From Thioclava indica (GTDB lineage Bacteria > Pseudomonadota > Alphaproteobacteria > Rhodobacterales > Rhodobacteraceae), in contig NZ_AUNB01000040.1 in the NCBI RefSeq assembly GCF_000714545.1, forward strand, positions 124,001-188,000: a stretch of DNA of 64,000 bases, read 5' to 3'. Position 1 is the stretch's first letter, and each line of letters opens with the position of its first letter. Position numbers and translations under genes: made by a program. Below the pieces are notes generated by a model. The model did not search any database. It was not told where the DNA came from and saw nothing but the letters and a program-made list of their open reading frames with translations. Below, one piece after another: positions 8,305 to 17,615 of this stretch.

Positions 8305-9969
8305 TCAGACTGTATCGAGTTTAGCGATTTCCGCGCGACGCAGCAGAAAACGCTGGATTTTACCGCTTGGGGTCTTGGGCAGTTCGCTTACGAAATCTAT
8401 GGCGCGCGGGTAGGCATGGGCCGAAAGGCGCGTCTTAACATGCAGCCGCAATTCCTCGGCCAGCGCATCGCTGCCCTGCACATCTTTGTTCAGGATAACA
8501 AAGGCTTTTACGATTTCGGTCCGCTCGGGGTCGGGCACGCCGACCACCGCAGTTTCCATCACTGCGGGATGTTCGAGAAGCGCACTTTCCACGTCGAACG
8601 GGCCGATCCGATACCCCGAAGAGGTGATAACGTCATCGGCACGCCCCACGAAGCTGAGCGATCCATCGGCGGCAAACTCCACGCTGTCGCCGGTGCGATA
8701 ATAGCCGCCCCCAATCTCGGGCGTGGGTTTTCCGTGATAGCCGGTGAACCACAAAAGCGGAGAGCGGGCGATATCGACAGCCAGATCTCCGGGCTGGTTG
8801 GTCGGTAATTCGTTCCCCTCGGGATCCAGCACCGCGACCCGATAGCCCGGCATAGCGAAACCGGCGGAACCGGGCCGCACCGGATGCTCCAACCCGTGAT
8901 GGTTATTGACCACCATGCCCAGTTCCGTCTGACCATAATGGTCGTGAATCGGCACTGCCAGATGCTCCTCGAACCAGCGGATCACCTCGGGGTTCAGCGG
9001 CTCGCCCGCGCTGCTGACGGCGCGCAGCTTGCCCTTGACGCGGGCGGCGGCCTCGGGGCCAGCGGCGATCAGAAGTCGAAACGCGGTGGGCGATCCTGCG
9101 AGGTTCGTCACCCCTAACTTTTCGATCAGATCGTAGGTCGTCTCGGCACTGAACCCGCCCTCGTAAAAGGTCGTGCCACGGCCCAAGGCCAGAGGCCCCG
9201 TCACGGCATAATAAAGCCCATAGGCCCAACCGGGATCGGCAATATTCCAGAACGTGTCGTCTTCGCGCAACTCCACTGCGTCGCGCATATAGATGGCAAA
9301 GGACATTAGCGCGCGCAACGGCACCGGCACGCCCTTCGGGGCACCGGTCGTGCCCGATGTGGACATCATCAGCATGAGGTCGGAGCCATGCCGCATGACC
9401 GGTGTGAAGTCGGGTTTCGCGGCAGCCATCGCGGCGCGCAGATCGATATCACCGGACGGCAGATCGGCGTCGCGGGCGCGCACGAGCGCCACTTGCGGCG
9501 CATTGGGCACCGAGTCGAGCTTGGCGCGATTGGCGCTGTCGGTCACGACGAGGCGGGCACGGCTGGTGGTCAGGCGCTGCTCGATTGCCTTGGGGCCGAA
9601 CGCGGTGAACAGCGGTTGATAGGCAGCGCCTACGCGCCACGCGCCCAAAACCGTTGCCATCAGTTCGGGCGTGCGTGTGAGCAGCCCGGAAACCACATCG
9701 CCCGGCTGCACGCCAGCCTCCGAGAATACATTGGCAGCACGCGCCGCCATCGCCTGCAGATCGGCAAAACTGTAGGTTTCGATTCGCCCGTCGGCAGCGA
9801 TCCAGGTCAGTGCGGTGCGTCCGCTCGCCACATGTCTATCGCAGCATTCAACGCAGGCATTCAGTCCCGTCTCGAGATCGCTGCTAAGCAAGCTTTTGGC
9901 GTTTTCGAGGGAAAACTGGGCCATCGCCTCGGCATAGCCGGGCCGACCCGCGGTCACGGGTGTTGTCAT
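8305..9969 (-). CDS. AMP-dependent acyl-CoA synthetase
   Basis: A 554-residue ANL-superfamily ligase that activates a carboxylic acid with ATP and CoA. The ATP-binding motif MSTSGTTGAPKGVP, the core motif in HDHYGQTELGMV, YRTGDSVEF, and the C-terminal GYRIGPFDVE and TPSGKIQRFLLR with its catalytic Lys are all visible. The start at 9969 has the ribosome site GGGAGGAG seven bases upstream. A longer frame back to 10122 lacks one and crosses the divergent promoter region. As first gene of the leftward operon it feeds the beta-oxidation enzymes downstream. The acid it uses is not determined. Confidence 0.92.
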   Translation of the reverse strand: MTTPVTAGRPGYAEAMAQFSLENAKSLLSSDLETGLNACVECCDRHVASGRTALTWIAADGRIETYSFADLQAMAARAANVFSEAGVQPGDVVSGLLTRTPELMATVLGAWRVGAAYQPLFTAFGPKAIEQRLTTSRARLVVTDSANRAKLDSVPNAPQVALVRARDADLPSGDIDLRAAMAAAKPDFTPVMRHGSDLMLMMSTSGTTGAPKGVPVPLRALMSFAIYMRDAVELREDDTFWNIADPGWAYGLYYAVTGPLALGRGTTFYEGGFSAETTYDLIEKLGVTNLAGSPTAFRLLIAAGPEAAARVKGKLRAVSSAGEPLNPEVIRWFEEHLAVPIHDHYGQTELGMVVNNHHGLEHPVRPGSAGFAMPGYRVAVLDPEGNELPTNQPGDLAVDIARSPLLWFTGYHGKPTPEIGGGYYRTGDSVEFAADGSLSFVGRADDVITSSGYRIGPFDVESALLEHPAVMETAVVGVPDPERTEIVKAFVILNKDVQGSDALAEELRLHVKTRLSAHAYPRAIDFVSELPKTPSGKIQRFLLRRAEIAKLDTV

Positions 9970-10075
9970 GAAAATCTCCTCCCTTGGCGGCGGGGCATGA
10001 TCGGGCCAAGCCACTGTTAGGCGGAAAGTGTATCTATTCCGGCATTGCAAACAATGACATTTGAGGTCTAAATTG

Positions 10076-11107
10076 ATGACCGATTTTACCATATCCTTGG
10101 AGTGGATCATCAAACGCCGCACAATCCTGCCCGGTTTCGTCGAGGACGCGCTGTCGTGTCTGCGCGCTCAAGGCTTTGCCTCAGGCGACCTTTTGGCTGC
10201 GGCGGGACTACCTGATCCGGTGACATATCCAGTTACCAGTGACGAGTATGGACGGCTCTGGACGGTGATGGCGGCGGTAGCCGAAGATGAGCTTTTCGGC
10301 CTCGCTGCACGCCCGATGCGCCCGGGAAGTTTTACCCTGATGTGCCACGCCGTGCTGCATGCCCCGAATCTGGAGCGTGCCCTGCGCCGCGCTTTGCGGT
10401 TTCTCAACTTAGTGCTCGAAGATCCGCGCGGGGAGTTACGGGTCGAGAACGGCGAGGCACAGATTTTCTTGCACGATGCCCGGCAGCCGCGTGTGGCCTT
10501 TGCCTATCGCACCTATTGGCTGATCCTGATGGGGCTGGCCTGCTGGCTGGTTGGGTGTCAAATCCCGCTGCGACAGGTCGATATCGCCTGTCCCGCGCCC
10601 AAGAATCGCGTTGATTACCGACAGTTCTTCGGGGCACCCGTGCGTTTCGATGCGCCCGCTCATAAGCTCACTTTCGACGCAAGCTATTTGCCTCTGAGGG
10701 TGAACCGGTCGGAACAGGCATTGAAGGAATTTTTGCGCGGGGCACCGGCAAATATCCTTGTGCGTCATCGCCATGATGTGGGTCTGGGCGCGACGGTGCG
10801 CGATCAGCTTCGAGACTGCCCGCCCCCGCTATGGCCCAGCTTTGATGTGCTGGCGGTAAGGCTGGAACTGAGCCCTGCCACCCTGCGTCGCCGCCTGCGA
10901 CGTGAGGGGCAAAGCTTTGCCGCAATCAAGGACGAATTGCGCTACCAACGCGCTCAGGAACTGCTGGCAGGCGATCTGAGCGTGGCCGATATCGCGGGGG
11001 AGCTGGGTTATAGCGAACCCAGCGCTTTTCATCGTGCCTTTCTGAAATGGACCGGCCAACAACCCGGCGCGTTTCGTTTGGCACTGCGCGCTGGACACGA
11101 GGACTAG
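10076..11107 (+). CDS. AraC-family transcriptional regulator (OruR/ArgR-like architecture)
   Basis: A 343-residue regulator with an N-terminal ~190-residue Arabinose_bd-type ligand domain and a C-terminal AraC helix-turn-helix pair. The pair comprises LSPATLRRRLRREGQSF near residue 268 and AGELGYSEPSAFHRAFLKWTG near the end. The ATG at 10076 follows GAGGTC with about 7 bases spacing. A TTG at 10061 is in frame but overlaps that site. It is transcribed away from the acyl-CoA synthetase operon with 106 bases between the starts. This is the usual arrangement for a dedicated activator responding to the operon's acid substrate. Confidence 0.88.
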   Translation: MTDFTISLEWIIKRRTILPGFVEDALSCLRAQGFASGDLLAAAGLPDPVTYPVTSDEYGRLWTVMAAVAEDELFGLAARPMRPGSFTLMCHAVLHAPNLERALRRALRFLNLVLEDPRGELRVENGEAQIFLHDARQPRVAFAYRTYWLILMGLACWLVGCQIPLRQVDIACPAPKNRVDYRQFFGAPVRFDAPAHKLTFDASYLPLRVNRSEQALKEFLRGAPANILVRHRHDVGLGATVRDQLRDCPPPLWPSFDVLAVRLELSPATLRRRLRREGQSFAAIKDELRYQRAQELLAGDLSVADIAGELGYSEPSAFHRAFLKWTGQQPGAFRLALRAGHED

Positions 11108-11132
11108 CCGCCCGCGTAATCCAAGCCGTCAC

Positions 11133-11168
11133 GCGGACAGGATCTTTAACTTGGAATCAGTAGGGCGA
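11133..11168. repeat. Diverged direct repeat, left copy
   Basis: These 36 bases match 15264-15299 at 28 of 36 positions without gaps and in the same orientation. Many of the differences fall at third positions if read as minus-strand codons (PY-x-x-QV-x-DP-x-R). That suggests both copies come from the end of the same ancient coding sequence. The two copies bracket the MarR/MFS/HlyD module. Confidence 0.45.
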
Positions 11169-11681
11169 CCTTCCCCGAGGCCTCTGATGCAATCGACGTG
11201 TGCGCATAATGCTGCGCCAGTTCGTTGACTTGCTGGACAATGTAGTGACGTGGAACCGGAACCCGGAGCGCTTGCTCGCCATTTGCACGGTTCCCCAACC
11301 GTCGCTTGAGACCGTGTTCTCTTGGACCAGTGCCTTGAGCTGAGCCACAAGCGCCAGCCCGTCCTTCAAGCGCCACGGATACTTAACGGTCGGCACCGCT
11401 GTAGCTGGCGACAAGAGCCTCGCCCCACCCGCGGCAGATATCGAAACGCTGCTTGACGGTGGCAGTGGACCGAGAATTTACACGGCGGCTGATATCGCCA
11501 CCGAGAAAGCCAATGCGCCGCCAAACCGGTCGCGCCAGCGTTGGAGGACGCGCCGGTTAGCTCCACATCGGATGGGCTAACCTTTCGCCCTTGTCGTGCC
11601 TTTGCATTTTCGCACGCCTCCCTGTGCGCCCGTTCAGGTAGCATGCGCTAACGGGTGTGTTATGTAATTCGCAAGATAAAG

Positions 11682-11695
11682 ATTAGCTTGCTAAT
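11682..11695. promoter_or_regulatory. Palindrome in the marR leader (candidate operator)
   Basis: ATTAGCTTGCTAAT is a perfect inverted repeat (6-base arms, 2-base centre). It ends 13 bases before the chosen MarR start. A weaker related dyad, TAGC-N4-GCTA, lies at 11639-11650. MarR repressors bind palindromes of about this size over their own promoters, so autoregulation of the efflux operon is a reasonable inference. Confidence 0.5.
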
Positions 11696-11708
11696 GAAAT
11701 GGGCGCCG

Positions 11709-12191
11709 ATGAAACCGCACAGCCAGACACCGCAGGACCCGTCCGAGATGGAGCAACGCCGCGAGCTGACCCGCGTTATGTTGCGACTGGTGCGTGGGAT
11801 GCGCGCGATCTTTAACACGCAAGCTCAAGAAATGGGGCTGACCTATGCGCGCGCCCATATGATTTTGGCCGTTTCACGCGCCGAAGGGCTTAGTCAAACC
11901 TGCTTGGCGGAGGTTCTCGATATCGAGACGCCGTCCCTCAACCGCACACTTGATGGACTGGAAAAACTGGGCTTCCTAGAGCGCCGCCCGGACCCCAATG
12001 ACAAACGCGTGCGACAGGTCTTTCTGACCGATCATGCGCGCGAGAATGCAGACCAGATCGAGTCCTTCACCAATGATTTGCGCGCCCGCGTTTATCACGG
12101 CATCGACGCGCAGGCATTGGACGCGGCCTTGAACGTGCTGCATGCGATGGATAAAAACCTTGATGAGATGCGCCATCCATGTCCGAAATGA
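11709..12191 (+). CDS. MarR-family transcriptional regulator
   Basis: A 160-residue winged-helix regulator. The MarR core is visible: a recognition region LAEVLDIETPSLNRTLDGLEKLGFLERR followed by the wing DPNDKRVRQVFLT. The ATG at 11709 is preferred because upstream in-frame starts (11694, 11655) would place the coding region over the palindrome at 11682-11695. It overlaps the following MFS gene by 13 nt. A MarR repressor leading an MFS/HlyD pair is the EmrR-EmrAB-type layout: a phenolic or drug-like ligand would release the repressor and induce efflux. Confidence 0.88.
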   Translation: MKPHSQTPQDPSEMEQRRELTRVMLRLVRGMRAIFNTQAQEMGLTYARAHMILAVSRAEGLSQTCLAEVLDIETPSLNRTLDGLEKLGFLERRPDPNDKRVRQVFLTDHARENADQIESFTNDLRARVYHGIDAQALDAALNVLHAMDKNLDEMRHPCPK

Positions 12192-13897
12192 CGCGCATAT
12201 CGCCCCCCAGTCCAGACCCGGAGCTTCGCGCGCGCGCGGCAGTGCCCGTACTGCCCGTTCTGCCCGATGCGGCCCAAATCGAACCTGCCGCGTCTGAACC
12301 TACCCAGCCTGCGCAGCCTTCCGCAGAGGCGCCCGTGCCATTGGGAAAGGCGACGCTTTATATGGCAGCAGCGTCGATCATTGCGCTGTCGCAATCCATT
12401 AGTATGGGCTTTGTGTCGGCAAATATACCCCAGCTTGCGGGCGACATCCACGCGACCACATTGCAGGCGACCTGGGTGATGGCTGCGTTTTATGCGCCGC
12501 GCGCCTCGATGCCGCTGATGTTGATCAAGATCCGCAATCAGTTTGGTTTGCGCCCTTTTGCGGAGCTTGGCATTCTCGCGTTCGTCTTCGCCTCGATCCT
12601 CAATCTTTACGTCGATGATCTGCATTCCGCGGTGGTCGTCAGCTTTATCAGTGGCTGCGCGGCGGCCCCGCTGTCGAGCCTCGCCTTCCTGTATATGATG
12701 GAGCACGTCCCGCAGAAATATCGCCTCTCGCTTAGCCTTTCGGGCGCGCTGACGATGATCATGTTGGGGAGATCGCTGGCACGGGTACTCTTGCCAACGC
12801 TGACCAATTCATTCGGTTGGGTGGGCGTAAGCGAGATGCAACTGGGGATGGCCATGCTGTCCTTGGCGCTGGTCTATCTGTTGCCGCTGACGCCACGCCC
12901 GTTGGAAAAAGTGCTGGCACCACTGGATTTCGTCAGCTTCTTTTTGCTGGCTGCGGGCTTTGGCGGAGTGACCGTTTCGTTTCTATTCGGCCCCTATGAT
13001 TACTGGACGCAGACGCCATGGCTTGGGGCTTTGCTGGCGGTTGCTGTGGCCTGTATCGCAACGGCTGTGGCCATCGAACTCAACCGCAAGGATCCGCTGA
13101 TTGATATGGCGTGGGTATTGAGCCCGCCGATCTTGCATCTCTCGGCCACGCTGTTGATTTTTCGCATCGCGCTATCTGAGCAAACCGCCGGTGTCGTCGG
13201 CATGTTTCGCGCGCTGGGACTTGTTCCTGCACAAGAGCAGATGCTGTTCGCGATTATCACCGGATCCATGCTGCTGGGCGGTGTGGTTTGTGCGATCTGG
13301 AACAAGGCAGAACGCGCGCCGCTGTTTCACGCCATCGCGCTGATCCTGATCGCAAGCGGCGCATGGATGGATTCGTCTTCGACCATTCTGACACGACCCG
13401 AGCAGATGTATGTCAGCCAGGCAATGATCGGCTTCGCGAGCCTGCTGTTCCTGCCCCCGGCCATGGCGCAGGGGCTGATGGCGGCGTTTGCGAAAGGGCC
13501 AAACTATCTGCTGAGTTTCGTGATCGTGTTTCTGGCCACGCAATCGCTAGGTGGCATTATCGGGTCGGGGCTGTTCCGCTCGCTTCTGGTGCGCTTTAGC
13601 GCGCTGCATAGCGCCGATCTGTCCGCCCAGATCGCGCCGGGAAACGCACAGCTAAGTGGCACGCTGAACGCGCTGGCCGCGCAATATGGCACCACCATCA
13701 CCGATAGCGCCATGCGTTCGGCAGGGGCGATATCGCAGGTCGCAAGCTCAGTGTCGCTGCAAGCTACGGTGCTGGCCTATGACGATATGTTCCGCCTGAT
13801 CGCGTGGCTCTCAATCGCGGCGCTGGCCGCGCTTCTTCTTCATCTTGGTTGGCGCCGAGGCTACGCCCGTTGGGGCGCGCCCGCGAGAACCGCTTAA
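12179..13897 (+). CDS. MFS efflux transporter, DHA2/EmrB-like
   Basis: A 572-residue membrane protein with about fourteen hydrophobic segments starting near residue 60. A motif at the first loop (NIPQLAGDIHATTLQATWVM) resembles the DHA2 group, which works with a periplasmic HlyD-type adaptor. The first ~55 residues are unusually rich in Pro and Ala and precede the first helix; this leader is longer than usual in EmrB. Large extracytoplasmic material lies before the last helix. The gene overlaps marR by 13 nt and is followed after 19 nt by the adaptor gene. Substrate unknown. Confidence 0.87.
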   Translation: MSEMTRISPPSPDPELRARAAVPVLPVLPDAAQIEPAASEPTQPAQPSAEAPVPLGKATLYMAAASIIALSQSISMGFVSANIPQLAGDIHATTLQATWVMAAFYAPRASMPLMLIKIRNQFGLRPFAELGILAFVFASILNLYVDDLHSAVVVSFISGCAAAPLSSLAFLYMMEHVPQKYRLSLSLSGALTMIMLGRSLARVLLPTLTNSFGWVGVSEMQLGMAMLSLALVYLLPLTPRPLEKVLAPLDFVSFFLLAAGFGGVTVSFLFGPYDYWTQTPWLGALLAVAVACIATAVAIELNRKDPLIDMAWVLSPPILHLSATLLIFRIALSEQTAGVVGMFRALGLVPAQEQMLFAIITGSMLLGGVVCAIWNKAERAPLFHAIALILIASGAWMDSSSTILTRPEQMYVSQAMIGFASLLFLPPAMAQGLMAAFAKGPNYLLSFVIVFLATQSLGGIIGSGLFRSLLVRFSALHSADLSAQIAPGNAQLSGTLNALAAQYGTTITDSAMRSAGAISQVASSVSLQATVLAYDDMFRLIAWLSIAALAALLLHLGWRRGYARWGAPARTA

Positions 13898-13916
13898 CCG
13901 ACGGAACGAGGTTTCG

Positions 13917-14996
13917 ATGTCACTTTCCAAACGCCATATCTCTACGATTATCATCTTGCTCATCGGTATCGCGGGCGCGTTCATGGTGCTTTACGCATGG
14001 CGCTTGCCACCCTTTCGATCCGATGTAGCGTGGACCGATAACGCCTATCTGCATGGCCGTGTCACAACGCTGTCTTCGCAGGTGTCGTCACTGGTCAGCG
14101 AGGTTCCGGTAAGCGATTTCCAAAAGGTCAAAAAGGGCGATGTGTTGGTGCGATTTGACGACCGTTCGCTTAAAGCCGCAGTCGCGCAGGCCCAAGCCGC
14201 GCTGGAAGCCAGCAAAGCCGCGCAAACCAATGGCGCGCAGGCGGTGGCCTCGGCCAAAGCCTTGCTGGATGCGAAAAACGCCGCGCTTGTTTCGGCGCAG
14301 GCCAGCCTGAGCACGGCGAAGGCCGCATGGGCACGCGCCAGCAAGCTGAATGAAAAAAGCTATATGTCGCAATCGGATACCGACAAAGCCAAGCTTTCCC
14401 TCGAACAGGCCAAGGCCAATGTTCTAGAGGCCAAAAGCGCGATTGAGGTCGCCACGCAAGCCCTGCAAACGGCAAAGTTGAACCGCCAGTCGCTGGCTGC
14501 AAATGTAGATGCCGCGCAAGCCGCCCTTGAAGCGACACAGGTTGCGCTGGATCATGCCGTGGTGCGCGCGCCCGAAGATGGCACTTTGGGGCAGATCGGG
14601 GTGCGCGTAGGACAATATGTTTCGGCGGGGTCGTCGCTAATGGCACTTGTGCCGCCCGATCTGTGGTTGATTGCGAATTACAAGGAAACCGATCTGGACG
14701 GGATGCAAACGGGTGACGCTGTGAACTTTACGGTCGATGCTTTCAAGAACAAGCGTTTCAGCGGGCACATCGCGCGTTTCTCACCTGCCACGGCCGCGCA
14801 GTTCAGCCTGCTGGCCGGTTCGAACGCTACGGGAAACTTCACCAAGGTCGCCCAACGCGTCCCGGTGCGTATCTCCATTGACCCCGGACAAGCGATTTCC
14901 GAAGATCTAGAGCCGGGTCTGTCGGTCGAAGTATGGGTGAACAAGGCAAAACCGCCGATGAAAACCGCGGCTGCTGCAAGTCACTCTGGAGCCTAA
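13917..14996 (+). CDS. HlyD/EmrA-type membrane fusion protein
   Basis: A 359-residue periplasmic adaptor. It has one N-terminal transmembrane segment (about residues 12-30) and a lipoyl/barrel half beginning AWTDNAYLHGRVTTLSSQV. A long Ala/Lys/Gln-rich coiled-coil hairpin spans about residues 75-200, and the second lipoyl half VRAPEDGTLGQIGVRVGQYV and barrel follow. The ATG at 13917 has GAGG eight bases upstream; a longer frame from 13845 lies inside the MFS gene. It would link the MFS pump to an outer-membrane channel encoded elsewhere, since no TolC-like gene is adjacent. Confidence 0.9.
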   Translation: MSLSKRHISTIIILLIGIAGAFMVLYAWRLPPFRSDVAWTDNAYLHGRVTTLSSQVSSLVSEVPVSDFQKVKKGDVLVRFDDRSLKAAVAQAQAALEASKAAQTNGAQAVASAKALLDAKNAALVSAQASLSTAKAAWARASKLNEKSYMSQSDTDKAKLSLEQAKANVLEAKSAIEVATQALQTAKLNRQSLAANVDAAQAALEATQVALDHAVVRAPEDGTLGQIGVRVGQYVSAGSSLMALVPPDLWLIANYKETDLDGMQTGDAVNFTVDAFKNKRFSGHIARFSPATAAQFSLLAGSNATGNFTKVAQRVPVRISIDPGQAISEDLEPGLSVEVWVNKAKPPMKTAAAASHSGA

Positions 14997-15096
14997 TGAG
15001 GAGGAGCATTTCCCCGAGCTAAGGGAGAAACCTTTGAAACTGGACGTGCTGATTAAAGAGGCGAATGCCCCCCCTTTCCGCGCGGCTAAACGCTTT

Positions 15097-15233
15097 CTAC
15101 ACCTGCATTGGACCAAAATATGCGGCGTTGAGTACTCGTTTTTCAATCACGGCATGAGGCCTCTCCGTGTTGTGAAATCCGATCCAATTGTCGATGACGT
15201 GCTTGGCCTATAAGCCGCCCTGCAAGTCGTGAA
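15097..15233 (-). pseudogene. IS3-family transposase OrfB C-terminal fragment (copy 1)
   Basis: The minus strand reads KHVIDNWIGFHNTERPHAVI, then a short tail ending at a TAG at 15097-15099. This is the typical C-terminal signature of IS3 OrfB integrases (IGFYN-ERPHSAL). An in-frame TAG immediately upstream (GGL-stop-AKH) interrupts it. No upstream catalytic domain remains. It is a decayed fragment of an element different from the one at 15552-15802. Confidence 0.7.
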
Positions 15234-15263
15234 GATTGTCGACCGCGTTTCCCAAATGGCCTA

Positions 15264-15299
15264 GCGGTCGGGGTCTTCAACTTGTAACCAATAGGGCGC
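15264..15299. repeat. Diverged direct repeat, right copy
   Basis: This is the partner of 11133-11168, identical at 28 of 36 positions and in the same orientation. It lies just beyond the first IS3 fragment. The pair flanks the efflux module and may mark the borders of an old insertion. Confidence 0.45.
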
Positions 15300-15551
15300 C
15301 TGAGCAAACCGACACCAAGAAGGGCAACTACAAAGCCGTTGATCTTTCCGAGCATGCTAGCCAATGCTGTGATTAACTGCGTGTTATTGCGTTGACGTGT
15401 TGGCCTTCACAGCAGCCACTCCACCGGCAGCAACCCAAACTGTTCAAGTCGCGGCTGCGGCGAACGGTAAGTCTGGACTCTAGCATATCCGGAATGAACG
15501 ACCAGTTTGGCGAAACGACTGCATCGTTTTCGTTCCGGTGTGTAGCTCATG

Positions 15552-15802
15552 TCAGGCGGCGATCTTTTCGAAAGCCACGGGTGATTTCCAACCGATGGCC
15601 GAATGCCGTCGGCGTGGGTTGTAAAAGCCGTTGATGTATTCCGCTGCACGGCAGAAGGATCGTGCGAGGACGGACGTATCCATTTGCCCAAGCTCGAAAG
15701 GCCGATCCCCAGATCCGACGCGACTTGGCGACGCGTCAGCCCGCTGCTTGTCGCGATCCGAATTGCTTCGCGTTCGAAATCGTCACTGTGTTTGGCTGCC
15801 AT
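15552..15802 (-). mobile_element. IS3-family element remnant with internal deletion
   Basis: The minus strand begins with an OrfA start at 15802 encoding MAAKHSDDFEREAIRIATSS, then GLTRRQVASDLGIGLSSLGK, a typical IS3 OrfA helix-turn-helix. After about 40 codons the sequence passes directly into the OrfB C-terminus YINGFYNPRRRHSAIGWKSP, ending VAFEKIAA and a TGA at 15552-15554. The rest of OrfA and nearly all of OrfB, including the DDE core, are absent. The copy therefore arose by internal deletion and cannot transpose. Confidence 0.75.
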
Positions 15803-16174
15803 TTCCGGTCTCCTCTATGGCGAGCATTGCTCGCAGGAAACCGGAACAAAAGTGAAGCAGGTCCACGACTGACCTCCTGCGTCCACGGGTAGCCCATCAG
15901 AGCGCATGCGGCGAGAACCGCCGCGTGCCACCGTTTCAAACCAAGACGGATCTCGCGCGTCATCCCGGCCCGCCAGTGCGGGTCTGTGATGTTGGCCAAG
16001 TCGCGCGGGCTGGAGAGAAATCCGTCCTAGATCAGCACAGAGCGCATATCAGCGTTTAGCCGCCTTAGCCGATCGCTAAAATGTTGCGAAGAAGCGCCCC
16101 TTTCCAGCCATCGAAATGCACACGTCGGTTTGCTCTAACTCATTGACGGCCATCACTCGTGCATCATGCCGCGC
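15803..16174. other. Intergenic region without recognised gene
   Basis: About 370 bases upstream of the IS3 remnant. A minus-strand frame starting at 15999 encodes MANITDPHWRAGMTREIRLG and runs into the IS3 upstream sequence, but it has no recognisable family and no good ribosome site. It may be the truncated start of a gene disrupted by the element. Nothing else was seen. Confidence 0.4.
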
Positions 16175-17599
16175 TTAATGGGCAACCATCACGTGCCTGA
16201 CGACCGAGTAATCCTCCAAAGCGTAGGATGACATGTCCTTACCATATCCCGATTGTTTCATGCCGCCGTGCGGCATCTCGTTAGTCAGCATGAAATGGGT
16301 GTTCACCCAAGTGCAGCCATATTGTAGCCTCGCCGCAACCTGCATTCCCTTGGACACGTCCTTGGTCCAGACAGACGAGGCGAGGCCATAATCGCTGTCA
16401 TTGGCCCATTTGATTGCATCGTCGGGATCGTCGAACCGCGTGACGGAGACGACGGGGCCAAAGACCTCGCGCCGCACGATCTCATCGGTCTGAAGCGCGC
16501 CCGCAACCACGGTAGGCTTGTAGTAGAATCCCCGCCCCTTGGGTCGTTCGCCCCCCGTAGTGATCTCAATATGATTGGCCTCGCGCGCACGCGCGACAAA
16601 ACTCGCCACCCGGTCGCTCTGGCGCTGCGAAATGAGCGGCCCGATCTCGTTAAGGCTGTCATCCTCGTGACCATAAGAGATCTGAGCGACGGCATCCGTC
16701 AGACCCGCGACGAACTTGTCATACACATCGCCCTGCACATAGACGCGGCAGGCGGCGGTGCAGTCTTGCCCGGCATTGTAGAAACTGAAGGCGCGCAGCC
16801 CTTCGATGGTGGCCTCGAGATCAGCATCGTTGAACACGATGACCGGAGCCTTGCCGCCCAGTTCAAGATGCGTACGCTTGATCGTCTTGTTGGCGGCTTC
16901 CAAAATCTTGCGCCCCGTCGCGATATCGCCGGTGACCGAAATCATCGCCACTTTCGGATGGTTGATCAGCGCCGAACCCACCGTTTCGCCCCGCCCCAGA
17001 ATGATGTTCACAACGCCTTCGGGCAGCACCTCGGCAAAGATCTTTGCCATGGCCAAAGCGGTCAGCGGAGTCTGCTCGGACGGTTTGAACACCACCGTAT
17101 TGCCCGCCCCAATCGCAGGCGCGATCTTCCAGGCCATCATCATCAGCGGATAGTTCCACGGCGCGATCGAGGCGACGATGCCGATCGGATCGCGCCGGAC
17201 CATCGACGTATGCCCTTCAAGATACTCCCCCGCCACTGGCCCGGTCATGCAACGCACCGCGCCCGCGAAAAACCGAAAGCAATCCACGATGGCGGGCAGT
17301 TCATCCCCCAACGCGAGCGGGCCGGGTTTGCCGCAGTTGAGCGCCTCCAACGCTGCAAGGTTCTCCGCCTCCGCCTCGATCCGGTCCGCGATCTTGAGCA
17401 GATAGCCCGAACGTTCGGCAGGCGTGGTGCGCGACCAAGCCGTGAAAGCCTTCTCGGCCGCGTCCACCGCCTCTTCGACCTGCGCAAGAGACGCTTCGGG
17501 CAGCGTGGTAATGATCTCGCCGGTGCGCGGGTTGAGGATGCTTTCCTCAGTCTCGGTGCCAGAAACGAGCTTTGCTCCGATCAGCATTTGCGTGTCCAT
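16175..17599 (-). CDS. patD: Gamma-aminobutyraldehyde dehydrogenase-like aldehyde dehydrogenase
   Basis: A 474-residue NAD-dependent aldehyde dehydrogenase, the same length as E. coli PatD (YdcW). APWNYP and the NAD segment VFKPSEQTP are present, with general base Glu246 in LELGGK and nucleophile Cys280 in [11 protein letters not shown]. It is the last gene of an operon whose order (binding protein, ATPase, permease, permease, dehydrogenase) is that of E. coli ydcSTUV-patD. The expected reaction is 4-aminobutanal to GABA in putrescine breakdown. Other amino-aldehydes are possible. Symbol assigned from sequence pattern and gene order. Confidence 0.88.
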   Translation of the reverse strand: MDTQMLIGAKLVSGTETEESILNPRTGEIITTLPEASLAQVEEAVDAAEKAFTAWSRTTPAERSGYLLKIADRIEAEAENLAALEALNCGKPGPLALGDELPAIVDCFRFFAGAVRCMTGPVAGEYLEGHTSMVRRDPIGIVASIAPWNYPLMMMAWKIAPAIGAGNTVVFKPSEQTPLTALAMAKIFAEVLPEGVVNIILGRGETVGSALINHPKVAMISVTGDIATGRKILEAANKTIKRTHLELGGKAPVIVFNDADLEATIEGLRAFSFYNAGQDCTAACRVYVQGDVYDKFVAGLTDAVAQISYGHEDDSLNEIGPLISQRQSDRVASFVARAREANHIEITTGGERPKGRGFYYKPTVVAGALQTDEIVRREVFGPVVSVTRFDDPDDAIKWANDSDYGLASSVWTKDVSKGMQVAARLQYGCTWVNTHFMLTNEMPHGGMKQSGYGKDMSSYALEDYSVVRHVMVAH

Positions 17600-17615
17600 T
17601 GGGATCTCCCTGCTT

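Larger units (their letters stand above)
11108..11708. other. Gene-poor region with degenerate sequence
   Basis: About 600 bases without a convincing gene. All open frames here lack ribosome sites and recognisable domains. The first part carries one copy of a diverged 36-nt repeat (11133-11168) that recurs at 15264-15299. The last 70 bases hold the MarR leader with short palindromes. The middle probably derives from decayed mobile or deleted DNA, but no specific family could be named. Confidence 0.5.
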
